A stretch of 64,000 nucleotides of DNA from Ruegeria_C sp041537905 (GTDB lineage Bacteria; Pseudomonadota; Alphaproteobacteria; Rhodobacterales; Rhodobacteraceae): contig NZ_JBGRUO010000007.1 in NCBI RefSeq assembly GCF_041537905.1, positions 62,001 to 126,000 of the forward strand, given 5' to 3'. This document shows positions 55,103 through 63,923 of the stretch, one piece after another; position 1 is the first letter of the stretch; every line of letters starts with the position of its first letter. A program made the position numbers and the translations under genes. Under the pieces are notes generated by a model. It did no database searches. It saw only the letters and a program-made list of their open reading frames with translations, and was not told the DNA's origin.

Positions 55103-57103
55103 TTGAATAACTTTGATTTTCTTGTCGACTCGCTCTATCGAATCGCTCGAATCCGCGCCGCCGAGCAGGCTGTGTGGGATTTAAGCGGTGGCAAGGACCC
55201 CAAAGTCATCGGTTCCGTACATCTCTGCGCCGGACAGGAGGCGGTTCCCGTCGGGGCGCTGGCGGGGCTGACAGACACAGATCAGATCATCTCAACCTAT
55301 CGCGGCCACGGCTGGGCGATTGAGTCCGGCCTGACGCTGGAGCAGGTGATCGGCGAAGTGTGTCATCGGTCAGTCGGCATCAACCAGGGCCGTGGCGGCA
55401 GCGCTTACATGATGGCCCCGCATAAACGCTTTATCGGCGAGAATTCGATAGTTGGCGCCGGTGTGCCGATGGCCTGCGGTGTGGCGATGGCGAACCTGCG
55501 CGAGGGCAACGACAACGTGGTGCTGGTCTCGATCGGAGATGGCGCGATGAATCAGGGTTCGGTCAGCGAGGCGATGTCCTTCGCCAAGGCGCGAAACCTG
55601 CCAATGATCCTGATTTGCGAGAATAATGGCTGGGCTGAGATGACCAAGGGAACGGTCATCAACAAGGTCGAAAAGCTGACGCGCCGCGCTGCGAGCTTTG
55701 GCATTCAGGCGCTGTCGGTCGATGGCACCGATGCGCTTGCCGTACGCGACGCCGTCAAATCCATGGCAGCGCGGGCGCGGGCCGGTGAAGGGCCCGCAAT
55801 GATCGAATGTGCGGTTCCGCGCCTTTGGGGTCATTACAACCGCGATATCGAGCATTATCGTCCCAAGGCCGACAAGAAAGAAGCAGAACAGCGGGATCCG
55901 CTGGAAAACCTCAAGACCTATCTGGTTTCAAAGGCGATCCTGTCGAGCAGCAAGGCCGAAGAACTGATTACATCGGCGCAGGAAGAGGTGGCGCAGACCG
56001 TGGAAGCGGTGCTGGCCTCAGCGCCGCTGGACCCCGACACGGTTGATCTGCGCGCAGTAACGGCTGAACCCGATGCTCAAGGGACATCACCGACGCGGGC
56101 CGAACCGCGCGAGTTGACCTATGCGCAGGCGCTGAACGAAGCCTTGCGGCAAGAGCTGCAGGCGCGATCGGAAGTGGCCGTCTACGGCGAGGATGTAGGT
56201 TTCGCAGGCGGCATTTTTGGTGTGACGCGCAATCTGCAGAAAGAATTTGGTGAAGACCGCGTCTTTGACACGCCGATTGCCGAGGCGGCCATCCTTGGTT
56301 CTGCGGTAGGTGCGGCGATGCAGGGCATGCGCCCCGTGGTCGAGATCATGTGGGCCGATTTCATGCTGGTCGCGCTGGATCAGTTGATCAATCAGGCGGC
56401 CAATATCCGCTCGATCACCGGCGGCAAGACCAATGTGCCGATGGTCATGCGCACGCAACAAGGGGCCACTCCGGGGTCCTGTGCGCAGCATTCGCAATGC
56501 CTTGAGGCCCTGTTGGCGCATATTCCCGGCCTGAAGGTCGGGCTGCCTGCAACCGCTCAGGACGCCTATGACATGCTGCGCAGCGCGATCGCTGACCCAG
56601 ACCCCTGCGTCATGTTCGAAGCGCGCGAATTCTACATGCAGACCGGACCGGTTGAGACCAGCGACACTGCGGAACCGGTTGGAAAGGCACGCCTGCGATG
56701 CAGCGGCAATGACGTGGCGATTGTCACTTGGGGAACCATGGTTCCCGTGGCCATGGAGGCGGCAGCGATGCTGAAGGAACAGGGTGTTTCGGCCTCTGTC
56801 CTGGATCTGCGCTGGCTGGTTCCGATGGATACCGATGCGTTGATGAAAGTGGTGCGCAAGGCGGGCAATCGCGTTGTTGTGCTGCATGAGGCCAATAAAA
56901 CAGGCGGTTTTGGAGCCGAAGTTCTGGCCTGCGTGTATGAGGCTGTACTGCATTCGGAAAAACCAACCGTGACGCGCGTTGCCATGCCGGATGTGCGTGT
57001 TCCAGCCGCACCGCAACTGATGAAAAGCCTGCGCCCAAATGCAGAACGTGTCGTGCAGGCGGTCAAGGAAATGCCGACCTTCGTCGCGAAAGCAATGGTC
57101 TAG
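55103..57103 (+). CDS. Fused alpha-beta ThDP-dependent 2-oxoacid (acetoin-type) dehydrogenase E1
   Basis: The 666-residue protein joins both E1 subunits. The alpha half (about 1-310) has GHGWAIESG, RGGSAYMMAPHKR and the ThDP motif GDGAMNQGSVSEAM with ENNGWAEM. The beta half (about 345-666) has YGEDVGFAGGIFGVTRNL, FDTPIAEAAILG and the C-terminal HEANKTGGFGAEV. The start is TTG 55103 with GGGAGGA six bases upstream. It would decarboxylate a 2-oxo acid or cleave an alpha-hydroxyketone. No E2 (lipoyl) or E3 gene is adjacent, so electron or acyl acceptors must come from elsewhere. Confidence 0.87.
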   Translation: MNNFDFLVDSLYRIARIRAAEQAVWDLSGGKDPKVIGSVHLCAGQEAVPVGALAGLTDTDQIISTYRGHGWAIESGLTLEQVIGEVCHRSVGINQGRGGSAYMMAPHKRFIGENSIVGAGVPMACGVAMANLREGNDNVVLVSIGDGAMNQGSVSEAMSFAKARNLPMILICENNGWAEMTKGTVINKVEKLTRRAASFGIQALSVDGTDALAVRDAVKSMAARARAGEGPAMIECAVPRLWGHYNRDIEHYRPKADKKEAEQRDPLENLKTYLVSKAILSSSKAEELITSAQEEVAQTVEAVLASAPLDPDTVDLRAVTAEPDAQGTSPTRAEPRELTYAQALNEALRQELQARSEVAVYGEDVGFAGGIFGVTRNLQKEFGEDRVFDTPIAEAAILGSAVGAAMQGMRPVVEIMWADFMLVALDQLINQAANIRSITGGKTNVPMVMRTQQGATPGSCAQHSQCLEALLAHIPGLKVGLPATAQDAYDMLRSAIADPDPCVMFEAREFYMQTGPVETSDTAEPVGKARLRCSGNDVAIVTWGTMVPVAMEAAAMLKEQGVSASVLDLRWLVPMDTDALMKVVRKAGNRVVVLHEANKTGGFGAEVLACVYEAVLHSEKPTVTRVAMPDVRVPAAPQLMKSLRPNAERVVQAVKEMPTFVAKAMV

Positions 57104-57134
57104 CCACCGAAAGAGACCTGGAGCCCCAAAGACG

Positions 57135-58295
57135 ATGCAATCGACACTGACCATAAGCTGGCGCGACCGTCCCATAGATCCCATCGTGGTCGAAGGGGTG
57201 GAGTGCGGCTTTGCTCTGGCCAAACGCTATGGCTATGCAGGCGTCGAGTTGAACGGCAACTCGTTTGAATTTGAAGTCCCGCGCCTCAAACAACTGCTGG
57301 ATCAAACCGGGTTGCACCTGTCCAGCATCATGACCGGTGCCGTCAACGGCAATGGCGATACCTTGTCCAGCAAGGATGGCTGCGCCCGGACGCGCAGCAA
57401 GGCTGCCATTCACCGGGCCATTGATGTGGCCGCAGAATGTGGTGGCCTGGTGTCACTAGGGCTTGCCGTCGGTGGGCGTTCCGGGGCAGGGCGCGAGCAA
57501 CTGGTCGGCAGTCTGCGACAGCTGTGCGATTATGCCGCCGAGAAAGACGTGCGACTCTGCGTCGAGCCGATCAACCGATACCTGGGGTCCGGCATTGTCA
57601 CTGTGGCCGACGCGCTTGCGCTTATTGCCGAGGTTGACCGGGACGGGCTTGGGATCACGCTTGATGTCTTTCAGGCCAATATCGAAGAAACCTCGATTGC
57701 CGATGCCATTCACCAGGCTGGGCCTCATTTGTACCATATTCAACTGGCCGACAATACGCGGCTGGTTCCTGGTACGGGCTCGATTGATTTCGACACCATC
57801 CGCACAGCACTCCGCATGGTGGGCTATTCGGGCTGGCTGTCGGCCGAACTTATGCCCGAGCCGTCCCCTGACGCGGCGGCGCGGGATTGGATGACGTTCT
57901 ACCAGGAGTTCACAGCAATGCCACCAGACCTATCCTTGCAGCGCTTCGAGGGTCTCGTTCAGAAACTGAACGCCGACCCTGTGTTTCTTGAGCGCGCAGC
58001 GTTTTTCGAAGGGACAGCTTCGCTGTCGATTGACGGAACCGAATGGGTGTTTCGTTTCGCCGACGGCAAGATCGTCAACGTGCGCGAGGGCCTGCCCGCC
58101 GCCGGTGTCGATTTCCGCTTCATCGCGCCAAACGACGAATGGGACAAACTGTTCTCCGGCAAGTCCCACCTGATCAAATCGCTGAACAACTATCACGGCA
58201 CCATGTCTGTCGAAGGCGATCCGGCAAAGCTGAACGGCAACATGCGCCCTCTCTTCTACCTCTTCTCCAGCCTGAAGGAGATCGGCAATGCGTAA
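57135..58295 (+). CDS. Sugar isomerase-like TIM barrel fused to an SCP2-like domain
   Basis: The 386-residue protein has an N-terminal AP-endonuclease-2-type TIM barrel (residues about 1-255). The metal and substrate residues of hydroxypyruvate-isomerase/epimerase relatives appear in VCVEPINRYLG-like text (RLCVEPINRYLG), ITLDVFQANIEE, YHIQLADNTRLVPGTG and LSAELMPEP. The remaining 120 residues, from LQRFEGLVQKLNADPVF through NNYHGTMSVEGDPAKLNGN, look like a sterol-carrier-protein-2-like fold, which is unusual on this barrel. The gene overlaps the alpha/beta hydrolase by eight bases. Function is probably isomerisation or epimerisation of a keto-sugar intermediate. Confidence 0.75.
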   Translation: MQSTLTISWRDRPIDPIVVEGVECGFALAKRYGYAGVELNGNSFEFEVPRLKQLLDQTGLHLSSIMTGAVNGNGDTLSSKDGCARTRSKAAIHRAIDVAAECGGLVSLGLAVGGRSGAGREQLVGSLRQLCDYAAEKDVRLCVEPINRYLGSGIVTVADALALIAEVDRDGLGITLDVFQANIEETSIADAIHQAGPHLYHIQLADNTRLVPGTGSIDFDTIRTALRMVGYSGWLSAELMPEPSPDAAARDWMTFYQEFTAMPPDLSLQRFEGLVQKLNADPVFLERAAFFEGTASLSIDGTEWVFRFADGKIVNVREGLPAAGVDFRFIAPNDEWDKLFSGKSHLIKSLNNYHGTMSVEGDPAKLNGNMRPLFYLFSSLKEIGNA

Positions 58296-59112
58296 GAACG
58301 CAATCGGTGAATATATCCGTGTCGGTGACTGCGACGCCTATGTCGAGATCATGGGCGAGGGCCGCCCGCTGATGTTCTTTGCGCCTGCCGGTCGTGACAA
58401 CATGCACTGGCGCGACAGCCTGCGCCATTTCAGCGATCGCTATACCTGTATCGCAGTTGACCTCCCGGGTCGGGGCAAATCCACCATCTACTCACGGGAC
58501 CTGCCGTATCTGCTGACTGACAAGCAGATGTGCGATTTCCACTATGAGATCCTCAAGGCACTTGGATTTGACGAGGTCGCCGTCTGCGGCACCTCGATGG
58601 GCGGCACATTGTGTTATTCAATGGCCGCCTATTACCCCGATCTGGTCAAGGTGTCCGTGCCTGTTCAGGGGTCGATCAACCGCCCCCTGATGCGGCGTCC
58701 CGCGCTGGAGTATCTGATCCATCCCCATAACAACATCATGCATGGGATGGCGGACAATATGGGCAGCCTGATCGGCCGTCGCTGCACCGACGAGGGGCGC
58801 GAGTTCCTTGAAGATACGCTGCCCTACACCAATCCACGAGCATTGCACGCCGATCTGGTCGCTTTTGTCGAAACCGACCTGAGCGACGTACAACATCAGA
58901 TCAAGGCGCCAACCCTTGCCATCGCCGGAACCGATGACTGGCTGATGAACAAGGAAGTGCTTGAAAAAACAATCGCAGATATGCCCGAGGGCTTGGACAT
59001 CACTTATCACCCGCTCGACCAGCTTGGACATTTTGTCCATCTCGAGCGACCCGACGAGTTCTTTGGGGCCGTCGATCCATTCCTTGCAACGCACTATCCG
59101 GCAGGGGGTTAA
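58288..59112 (+). CDS. Alpha/beta hydrolase
   Basis: The 274-residue alpha/beta hydrolase has the oxyanion-region MFFAPAGRDNMHW, the acid-loop strand IAVDLPGRGKS, the nucleophile elbow VCGTSMGGTLC (serine), AGTDDW (aspartate region) and the late GHFVHLERPDEF histidine. It lacks a signal peptide. It overlaps the TIM/SCP2 fusion gene and precedes the NitT/TauT-type transporter by 33 bases. A lactone or ester substrate is plausible. Confidence 0.83.
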   Translation: MRKNAIGEYIRVGDCDAYVEIMGEGRPLMFFAPAGRDNMHWRDSLRHFSDRYTCIAVDLPGRGKSTIYSRDLPYLLTDKQMCDFHYEILKALGFDEVAVCGTSMGGTLCYSMAAYYPDLVKVSVPVQGSINRPLMRRPALEYLIHPHNNIMHGMADNMGSLIGRRCTDEGREFLEDTLPYTNPRALHADLVAFVETDLSDVQHQIKAPTLAIAGTDDWLMNKEVLEKTIADMPEGLDITYHPLDQLGHFVHLERPDEFFGAVDPFLATHYPAGG

Positions 59113-59145
59113 CCACAACACAAGCAATTTTCATGGGAGGAAAAC

Positions 59146-60144
59146 ATGAAATATTCCATCATCAAGGCCGCCGCAGCGGCGTTGACGCTGGCCGCGAGCA
59201 CCGCAGGTGCCTGGGCCGAGGACCTGACCAAGATCCGCTACGGCTACCTGCCCATCCCGCTGATGCCGCTGTTTGCGGCCGAGGCGCACGGGCTGTTTGA
59301 GAAACACGGGGTTGACGTCGAACTGATCAAGTTCACATCCGGCCCTGCCGAGTTCCAATCACTTCAGGCGGGCAGCATTGACCTGGCTCAGGGCGCACTA
59401 GCTGCATTCTACATGGCGTCGTCGCGCGGGCTGGACGCAAAATGGGTGTATACTTTTGGCGATGCCGGACCGATCGAGGGCTTTGTTCTAGCCGAAGGCA
59501 CCAACATCGAGTCCTATGCCGATCTGAAGGGCAAGAAAATCTCGGCGCCGTCGGGTTCGATCCTGCATCTCTATCACGTGTCGCAGGCGCTGGATGCCGG
59601 TCTAGAGGTCAGCGATATCGAGTTCATCTCGCTGCCGCCCCCGCAGGCCGTTCCGGCGGTTGAGAATGGAAATGTGGATGCGTCATGGTTCTGGGAACCT
59701 TTCATCACCATTTCCAGCGAGAAGGGCGCCAAAGAGATGTATCGCGCCCGCGATGTTGGCCTGAGCGACTTCTTCGGCATCGCTGCCAGCGGCAAGTGGC
59801 TGGACGATGAGGCCAATCAGGCCGCCCTGGCGCGGATGTTGAACGCAATGGAGGAGGGCGTGGCGATGTACGAACAAGACCCCGCACCGACGCTTGCGAA
59901 GGTCGAGGAGTTCACCGGCATCAAGCAGGATCTGGCGACCCGCATCATCGACGGGATCGACTGGGCCAGCCTGGCCAAGCAGACCGAGGCCGATTCCCCA
60001 TTTAACATGACGACCGAGGGTGCGGGTGCGCATGCGCAGCTGCAATGGGTTCAGGATCGTGCTTTGGCCGCCGAGCTGATGGACAAGCCGGGCGATCTGG
60101 ATAACTTCCTTGACAGTCGCGCTGTAAGTCAGGCGAGCAAATGA
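59146..60144 (+). CDS. NitT/TauT-type ABC transporter binding protein
   Basis: The 332-residue protein starts with a signal peptide (MKYSIIKAAAAALTLAAS, cleavage after AWA). It then shows the SsuA/NMT1-like fold: IRYGYLPIPLMPLFAAEAHG, FQSLQAGSIDLAQGA, DLKGKKISAPSGS and VENGNVDASWFWEPF. Such proteins bind small organic anions, for example sulfonates, taurine or thiamine precursors. GGGAGG precedes the start. The end overlaps the ATPase gene by four bases. Confidence 0.87.
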   Translation: MKYSIIKAAAAALTLAASTAGAWAEDLTKIRYGYLPIPLMPLFAAEAHGLFEKHGVDVELIKFTSGPAEFQSLQAGSIDLAQGALAAFYMASSRGLDAKWVYTFGDAGPIEGFVLAEGTNIESYADLKGKKISAPSGSILHLYHVSQALDAGLEVSDIEFISLPPPQAVPAVENGNVDASWFWEPFITISSEKGAKEMYRARDVGLSDFFGIAASGKWLDDEANQAALARMLNAMEEGVAMYEQDPAPTLAKVEEFTGIKQDLATRIIDGIDWASLAKQTEADSPFNMTTEGAGAHAQLQWVQDRALAAELMDKPGDLDNFLDSRAVSQASK

Positions 60145-60923
60145 CGCCAATACTCGAAGCAAAAGGGCTGGAGAAATCATTCTCCGGCCCAAACTCAAAA
60201 TCCGATTTGATGATCGCGGTTCAGGATTTCAATCTGGAAATCCAGCCGGAAGAGATCGTCTGTATCGTCGGGCCAAGCGGCTGCGGTAAGTCCACATTCC
60301 TTGACATGGTTGCGGGCTTCACCCAGCCAACAGGCGGAACGTTAAAGGTGCTGGGCGAAGATGTGAAACGCCCGCATCCCGATCGCGGTGTGGTGTTCCA
60401 GCAGCCAGTGCTGTTTCCCTGGATGAGCATCCACGACAATGTGGTCTTTGGTCCGAAGTCACGGGGCATCTCTGCCGAGAAATACGAACAAGACGCTGCG
60501 CGCGTGATCAAAAGCGTGGGTCTGGAAAAATTCCGCGACCATTACCCTTACCAGCTGTCCGGGGGGATGAAGCAACGGGCGCAGATTGCGCGGGTTCTGG
60601 TGGCCAGTCCGAAACTCATCCTAATGGACGAGCCATTCGGCGCGCTGGATGCGCAGATGCGGATCAACATGCACGAACTGCTGATCTCGGTCTGGGAAGA
60701 ATACAAACCCACGATCATGTTCATCACGCATGACGTGGAAGAGGCGCTGTTTCTTGCAGATCGCGTCGTGGTGATGTCGCATCACCCCGGCACAATTGCC
60801 CGCATCTATGACATTCCGTTCGAACGGCCCCGCACCTATGGGATCACCGCTGATCCGCGGTTCGCCGAGTTGCGCGGAGAGATCGTGGAAATGCTGCGCG
60901 CCAAGACAGAGGAGGCTTTCTGA
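60141..60923 (+). CDS. NitT/TauT-type ABC transporter ATPase
   Basis: The 260-residue ATPase of the SsuB/TauB group has GPSGCGKSTFLDMVAG, the Q-loop VVFQQPVLFPWM, LSGGMKQRAQIARVL, LILMDEPFGALD and ITHDVEEALFLADRV. It overlaps the binding-protein gene by four bases and is followed one base later by the permease start. Confidence 0.9.
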   Translation: MTPILEAKGLEKSFSGPNSKSDLMIAVQDFNLEIQPEEIVCIVGPSGCGKSTFLDMVAGFTQPTGGTLKVLGEDVKRPHPDRGVVFQQPVLFPWMSIHDNVVFGPKSRGISAEKYEQDAARVIKSVGLEKFRDHYPYQLSGGMKQRAQIARVLVASPKLILMDEPFGALDAQMRINMHELLISVWEEYKPTIMFITHDVEEALFLADRVVVMSHHPGTIARIYDIPFERPRTYGITADPRFAELRGEIVEMLRAKTEEAF

Positions 60924-60924
60924 G

Positions 60925-61689
60925 ATGAGTCGTCAAAACAACTTTCTGAGCCTTCTGTCCGGCTTTGTCCTGTTCGCGATCTGGTCTTTCGTGACCATGA
61001 CCGGAATGGTCGACGGCACGACGCTGCCCAGCCCGGTTACACTATTCCATACAATCGTCGATCTGGCGGCAAACGGGTACAGTGGCTCGACGCTGTGGGG
61101 TCATATCGGCATCAGCATCTTCCGCGCTCTGTCCGGGTTTTCGCTGGCGATCATCATCGGTGTTCCGCTGGGGCTCATGATCGGGCGCAGCAAAGTTCTG
61201 GAGTCGCTGACCGCGCCTATTATCGGGTTTTTCCGACCCATTCCGCCCATCGCTTTCATCACGCTGTTCGTCTTCTATTTCGGGATCGGCGAAGGCCCCA
61301 AGATCGGTCTGATCTTTATGGCCTGCCTGTGGTACGTGATCCTGAATTGTGCTGAAGGTGTCCGCAACATTCCCGATCTGATCATCCGTGCCGGTGAGAA
61401 TATCGGACTGACCCGCCTCCAGCTGTTTTTCAAGGTGATCATTCCGGCCTCATTGCCGGCAATCATGACAGCGGTGCGCGCGGCCTCGGCGATCAGCTGG
61501 ACGCTGGTTGTGGCCTCCGAACTGATCGGCGCGCAGGCGGGGCTGGGCTTTATGATCCTGGACTCGGCCCAGTACTTCAACATCCCCGTCACCTATGTGG
61601 GGATCATCATCATCGGGTTCATTGGCCTGCTGTGGGAACTTGTGATTGCCGCAATCCAGCGGCGGGTTCTGCACTGGCAGGGCAAATAG
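60925..61689 (+). CDS. NitT/TauT-type ABC transporter permease
   Basis: The 254-residue membrane protein has about six hydrophobic helices and the SsuC/TauC motif AGENIGLTRLQLFFKVIIPASLP (EAA loop). FRPIPPIAFITLFVFYFGIG precedes it. The start ATG 60925 lies after the ATPase stop at 60921-60923. It is the last gene of the operon before the long hairpin at 61708. Confidence 0.9.
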   Translation: MSRQNNFLSLLSGFVLFAIWSFVTMTGMVDGTTLPSPVTLFHTIVDLAANGYSGSTLWGHIGISIFRALSGFSLAIIIGVPLGLMIGRSKVLESLTAPIIGFFRPIPPIAFITLFVFYFGIGEGPKIGLIFMACLWYVILNCAEGVRNIPDLIIRAGENIGLTRLQLFFKVIIPASLPAIMTAVRAASAISWTLVVASELIGAQAGLGFMILDSAQYFNIPVTYVGIIIIGFIGLLWELVIAAIQRRVLHWQGK

Positions 61690-61707
61690 ACACCTCCCAG
61701 GGGCGAA

Positions 61708-61754
61708 GAGGGAAACAGCCGGTCTGCGCCCACCGCGGCCCGTCTGTTTCCCTC
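61708..61754. terminator. Long stem-loop between convergent permease and SMP-30 genes
   Basis: GAGGGAAACAG (61708-61718) and CTGTTTCCCTC (61744-61754) are perfect eleven-base complements around a 25-base loop that can itself fold. The element lies 19 bases after the permease stop and 12 bases before the end of the minus-strand gene. A short TTTT occurs about 9 bases downstream on the plus strand. Confidence 0.6.
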
Positions 61755-61765
61755 GACGCTTGGTT

Positions 61766-62638
61766 TTAGCCCGCGAATTCGTGGGACTTAAGGCCGGTCG
61801 CTCCCAACCCCTCAATCACAAAGACTGCACCTGCATGAGGATCTTCCGGCAGATTTTCATGTGCGATCAGATGATTGGTCGAGGTGACGTAGAGAGTATC
61901 AAGGTTTTTGCCACCAAAGGCGCACATGGTGGGGTAGGTGGTGGGCACTTCGATTTTCCTTAACAGGTTGCCACCGGGTGAAAAGCAGCCAATCGCGCCG
62001 CCCCGTACGAAGGCGGACCAGTAGTTTCCGTCGGTGTCCACCGCAGCCCCGTCCGGACGACCCGGCACGTTGCTGAAATCGTGAAACACCTCACGCGCGC
62101 CCAATACGCCAGTCTCCGGATTGCGGTCCCGGACATAGAGCTCGTTTGCAGGTGTGTCGGCGTAGTAGAGCCGCGACCCATCCGGCGCAAAGGCAACACC
62201 ATTGGCAATTGTCAGGCCATCATCGATTTGGGTAACGGAGTGGTCCGTCCCGATCTTGTAAAGCCCTGCTGTCGGTAATCTGCGCGCATCGCAATGCGAG
62301 CCGATCCAGAAGCACCCATCAGGTCCGACACGCCCGTCGTTCAGACGATTGTCGGGCCGGTCGGGTTCGGGGTCGACCAAAAACTCAGTCGCGCCGGTTT
62401 CCGGGTCAAACGCATGAAGCCCGGATTTGAGCGAGGCAATCAATTGGCCGTTTGCGCGCAGACCAAGGGCACCGACAGGTTCAGGAACCTGCTGCGTGCC
62501 GAAAGATCCGTCAGACAGATCATGATGCCAGATTTCACAGTTCAGGCTGTCAACCCAGAACAGTTTCGAACGCCGATGATCCCACAAAGGGCTCTCGCCC
62601 AACGTGTTCAGAAACGAGCCCAGGCGATGAAGTTTCAT
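61766..62638 (-). CDS. SMP-30/gluconolactonase-family lactonase
   Basis: This 290-residue six-bladed propeller protein has the metal-binding positions of regucalcin-type lactonases: LGESPLWD (Glu), NRLNDGRVGPDGCFWIG (Asn), TIANGVAFAPDG (Asn) and GRPDGAAVDTDG (Asp). It hydrolyses sugar-acid lactones, which fits the neighbouring sugar oxidation and KDG-kinase genes. It is convergent with the NitT/TauT operon. No operator matching those of its neighbours was seen in the 200-base gap upstream, which otherwise holds nothing I recognise. Confidence 0.87.
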   Translation of the reverse strand: MKLHRLGSFLNTLGESPLWDHRRSKLFWVDSLNCEIWHHDLSDGSFGTQQVPEPVGALGLRANGQLIASLKSGLHAFDPETGATEFLVDPEPDRPDNRLNDGRVGPDGCFWIGSHCDARRLPTAGLYKIGTDHSVTQIDDGLTIANGVAFAPDGSRLYYADTPANELYVRDRNPETGVLGAREVFHDFSNVPGRPDGAAVDTDGNYWSAFVRGGAIGCFSPGGNLLRKIEVPTTYPTMCAFGGKNLDTLYVTSTNHLIAHENLPEDPHAGAVFVIEGLGATGLKSHEFAG

Positions 62639-62839
62639 TAGGTCACGACCGCATTGTTTATGTTGCCGGACTGTCCCATATTATGGTTTGAAATTCAATG
62701 TTTAGGGGCAAAAAGCCTGCGGTATTTATGCCTTTTCTCGACCCTGTTTTTTGTTTGTGCGGATGGCATCTGTGCGGGCCGTTTTTTGAAACCGAATTGA
62801 CCAAGCCCAGCTTTGTCCAAGACAGCCTCGGTTCGGCTG

Positions 62840-63136
62840 TCAGATCAGCCCTTCGATCAGTGCGATATCAGCGTTGCATGCTCCTGCGCGTTTTTTTCTT
62901 GCGGTTTGGTATTCTGTTGAGTTGTAGCAGTTGCGGGCCTGCTGCATCGTGTCGAATTCGATGATGACGCGTCGTTGCCAGTTTGTGCCTTCCAGGGTTT
63001 CTGCCTCGCCGCGGGCCAGAAACCGGGCGCCGTATTTGCGGAACGCTTCGGGGGCGATGGACTGGTAGTCCTGATAGGCGTCGGGGTCGGTCACGGTGAC
63101 ATTGGCGATCCAGTAAGCCTTTGGCGTGTCAGTCAT
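62840..63136 (-). CDS. DUF1330 protein
   Basis: The 98-residue protein has the DUF1330 pattern (AYWIANVTVTDPDAYQDYQ, FLARGEAETLEG, RRVIIEFDTMQQARNCYNS), a dimeric ferredoxin-like fold of unknown activity. The start ATG 63136 lies inside the end of the gntR gene, an eight-base overlap, so the two are translationally coupled. The longer open frame to 63190 is within gntR and is rejected. Confidence 0.8.
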   Translation of the reverse strand: MTDTPKAYWIANVTVTDPDAYQDYQSIAPEAFRKYGARFLARGEAETLEGTNWQRRVIIEFDTMQQARNCYNSTEYQTARKKRAGACNADIALIEGLI

Positions 63137-63821
63137 TTTCTGTTTTTTCCTCTGCTGCGAGCAGCCTGTCGGCGATGGCACTGGTGTCATCCAGATGTCG
63201 CTCGACAGCCCGGCGCGCGGCGTCTGGATTACCCGAGATGATGGCCTGGCAAATCTGTTCCATATGGGCGATGCCCGGGCGTTCGCGGTTGGTGGTGGAC
63301 AAGGTCATCATCCGCAACCGGCTGATCCGGCCGTTCAGGCGCTGAACGATGTCCCAGGCGATATATTGCCCGGCGCCGTCGAAAATCTCGGAGTAGAAAT
63401 CCGCCGTGGCGCGGAACAGCGCGCCGGGTGCCTTGTCCGAGAACCCGCGTTTCAGCTGCTCAAGCGCGTCCGTGAGGGAGTGCGCCCGCTCGGGCGTGAT
63501 GTTGCGGGCGCAGCCTTCGGCGGCTGCGGTTTCGAGCATGCGGCGGATGGCGTAGATCTGACGCGCATCCTCGCGGTTCATGATGGCGACGATCGGGCCG
63601 CGCCCGGGCAGGATCTCGACCAGGCCTTCGGCTTCGAGATAGCGTATCGTTTCGCGGATGACGGTTCTGCTGACGCCCAGCTGGTCGCAGAGCGGGCGTT
63701 CGACAAGCCGTTGGCCGGGCTGGAAAACTCCCTCGATGATGGCCTCGCGCATCCGTTCCTGCACCATGTCCCGCAGGGTCGCGGGGGGGTGGTCGATCTT
63801 CGTCAGTTTTGCGGTGCTCAT
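63129..63821 (-). CDS. GntR-family (FCD) transcriptional regulator
   Basis: The 230-residue protein has a winged helix (LRDMVQERMREAIIEGVFQPGQR, LGVSRTVIRETIRYLEAEG) and a C-terminal FCD domain (FRATADFYSEIFDGAG, HLDDTSAIADRLL). The start was set at ATG 63821; the extra upstream codons run through the palindrome at 63880-63891. It is divergent from the plus-strand gene beginning at 63924 and probably controls it. Confidence 0.87.
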   Translation of the reverse strand: MSTAKLTKIDHPPATLRDMVQERMREAIIEGVFQPGQRLVERPLCDQLGVSRTVIRETIRYLEAEGLVEILPGRGPIVAIMNREDARQIYAIRRMLETAAAEGCARNITPERAHSLTDALEQLKRGFSDKAPGALFRATADFYSEIFDGAGQYIAWDIVQRLNGRISRLRMMTLSTTNRERPGIAHMEQICQAIISGNPDAARRAVERHLDDTSAIADRLLAAEEKTEND

Positions 63822-63879
63822 GCCGGTATGGCTAGCAGGTCGCAGGGGGTCGGACAAGGTATGATTGACAGATGGTATT

Positions 63880-63891
63880 ATGGTATACCAT
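63880..63891. promoter_or_regulatory. Perfect 12-bp palindrome between gntR and the gene at 63924
   Basis: ATGGTATACCAT is a perfect palindrome of the TGGTnnACCA type used by FCD GntR regulators. A partial second copy (ATGGTATTAT) lies just left at 63872. TTGACA at 63865-63870 could be the -35 box of the rightward promoter. Confidence 0.7.
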
Positions 63892-63923
63892 AGTTTCCAC
63901 ATCGAATCGCAAGGAACACATTC

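Noticed and set aside
62698..62964. Plus-strand 88-codon frame in the gap before SMP-30
   Set aside because: It overlaps the DUF1330 gene antisense, has no ribosome site and resembles nothing known.
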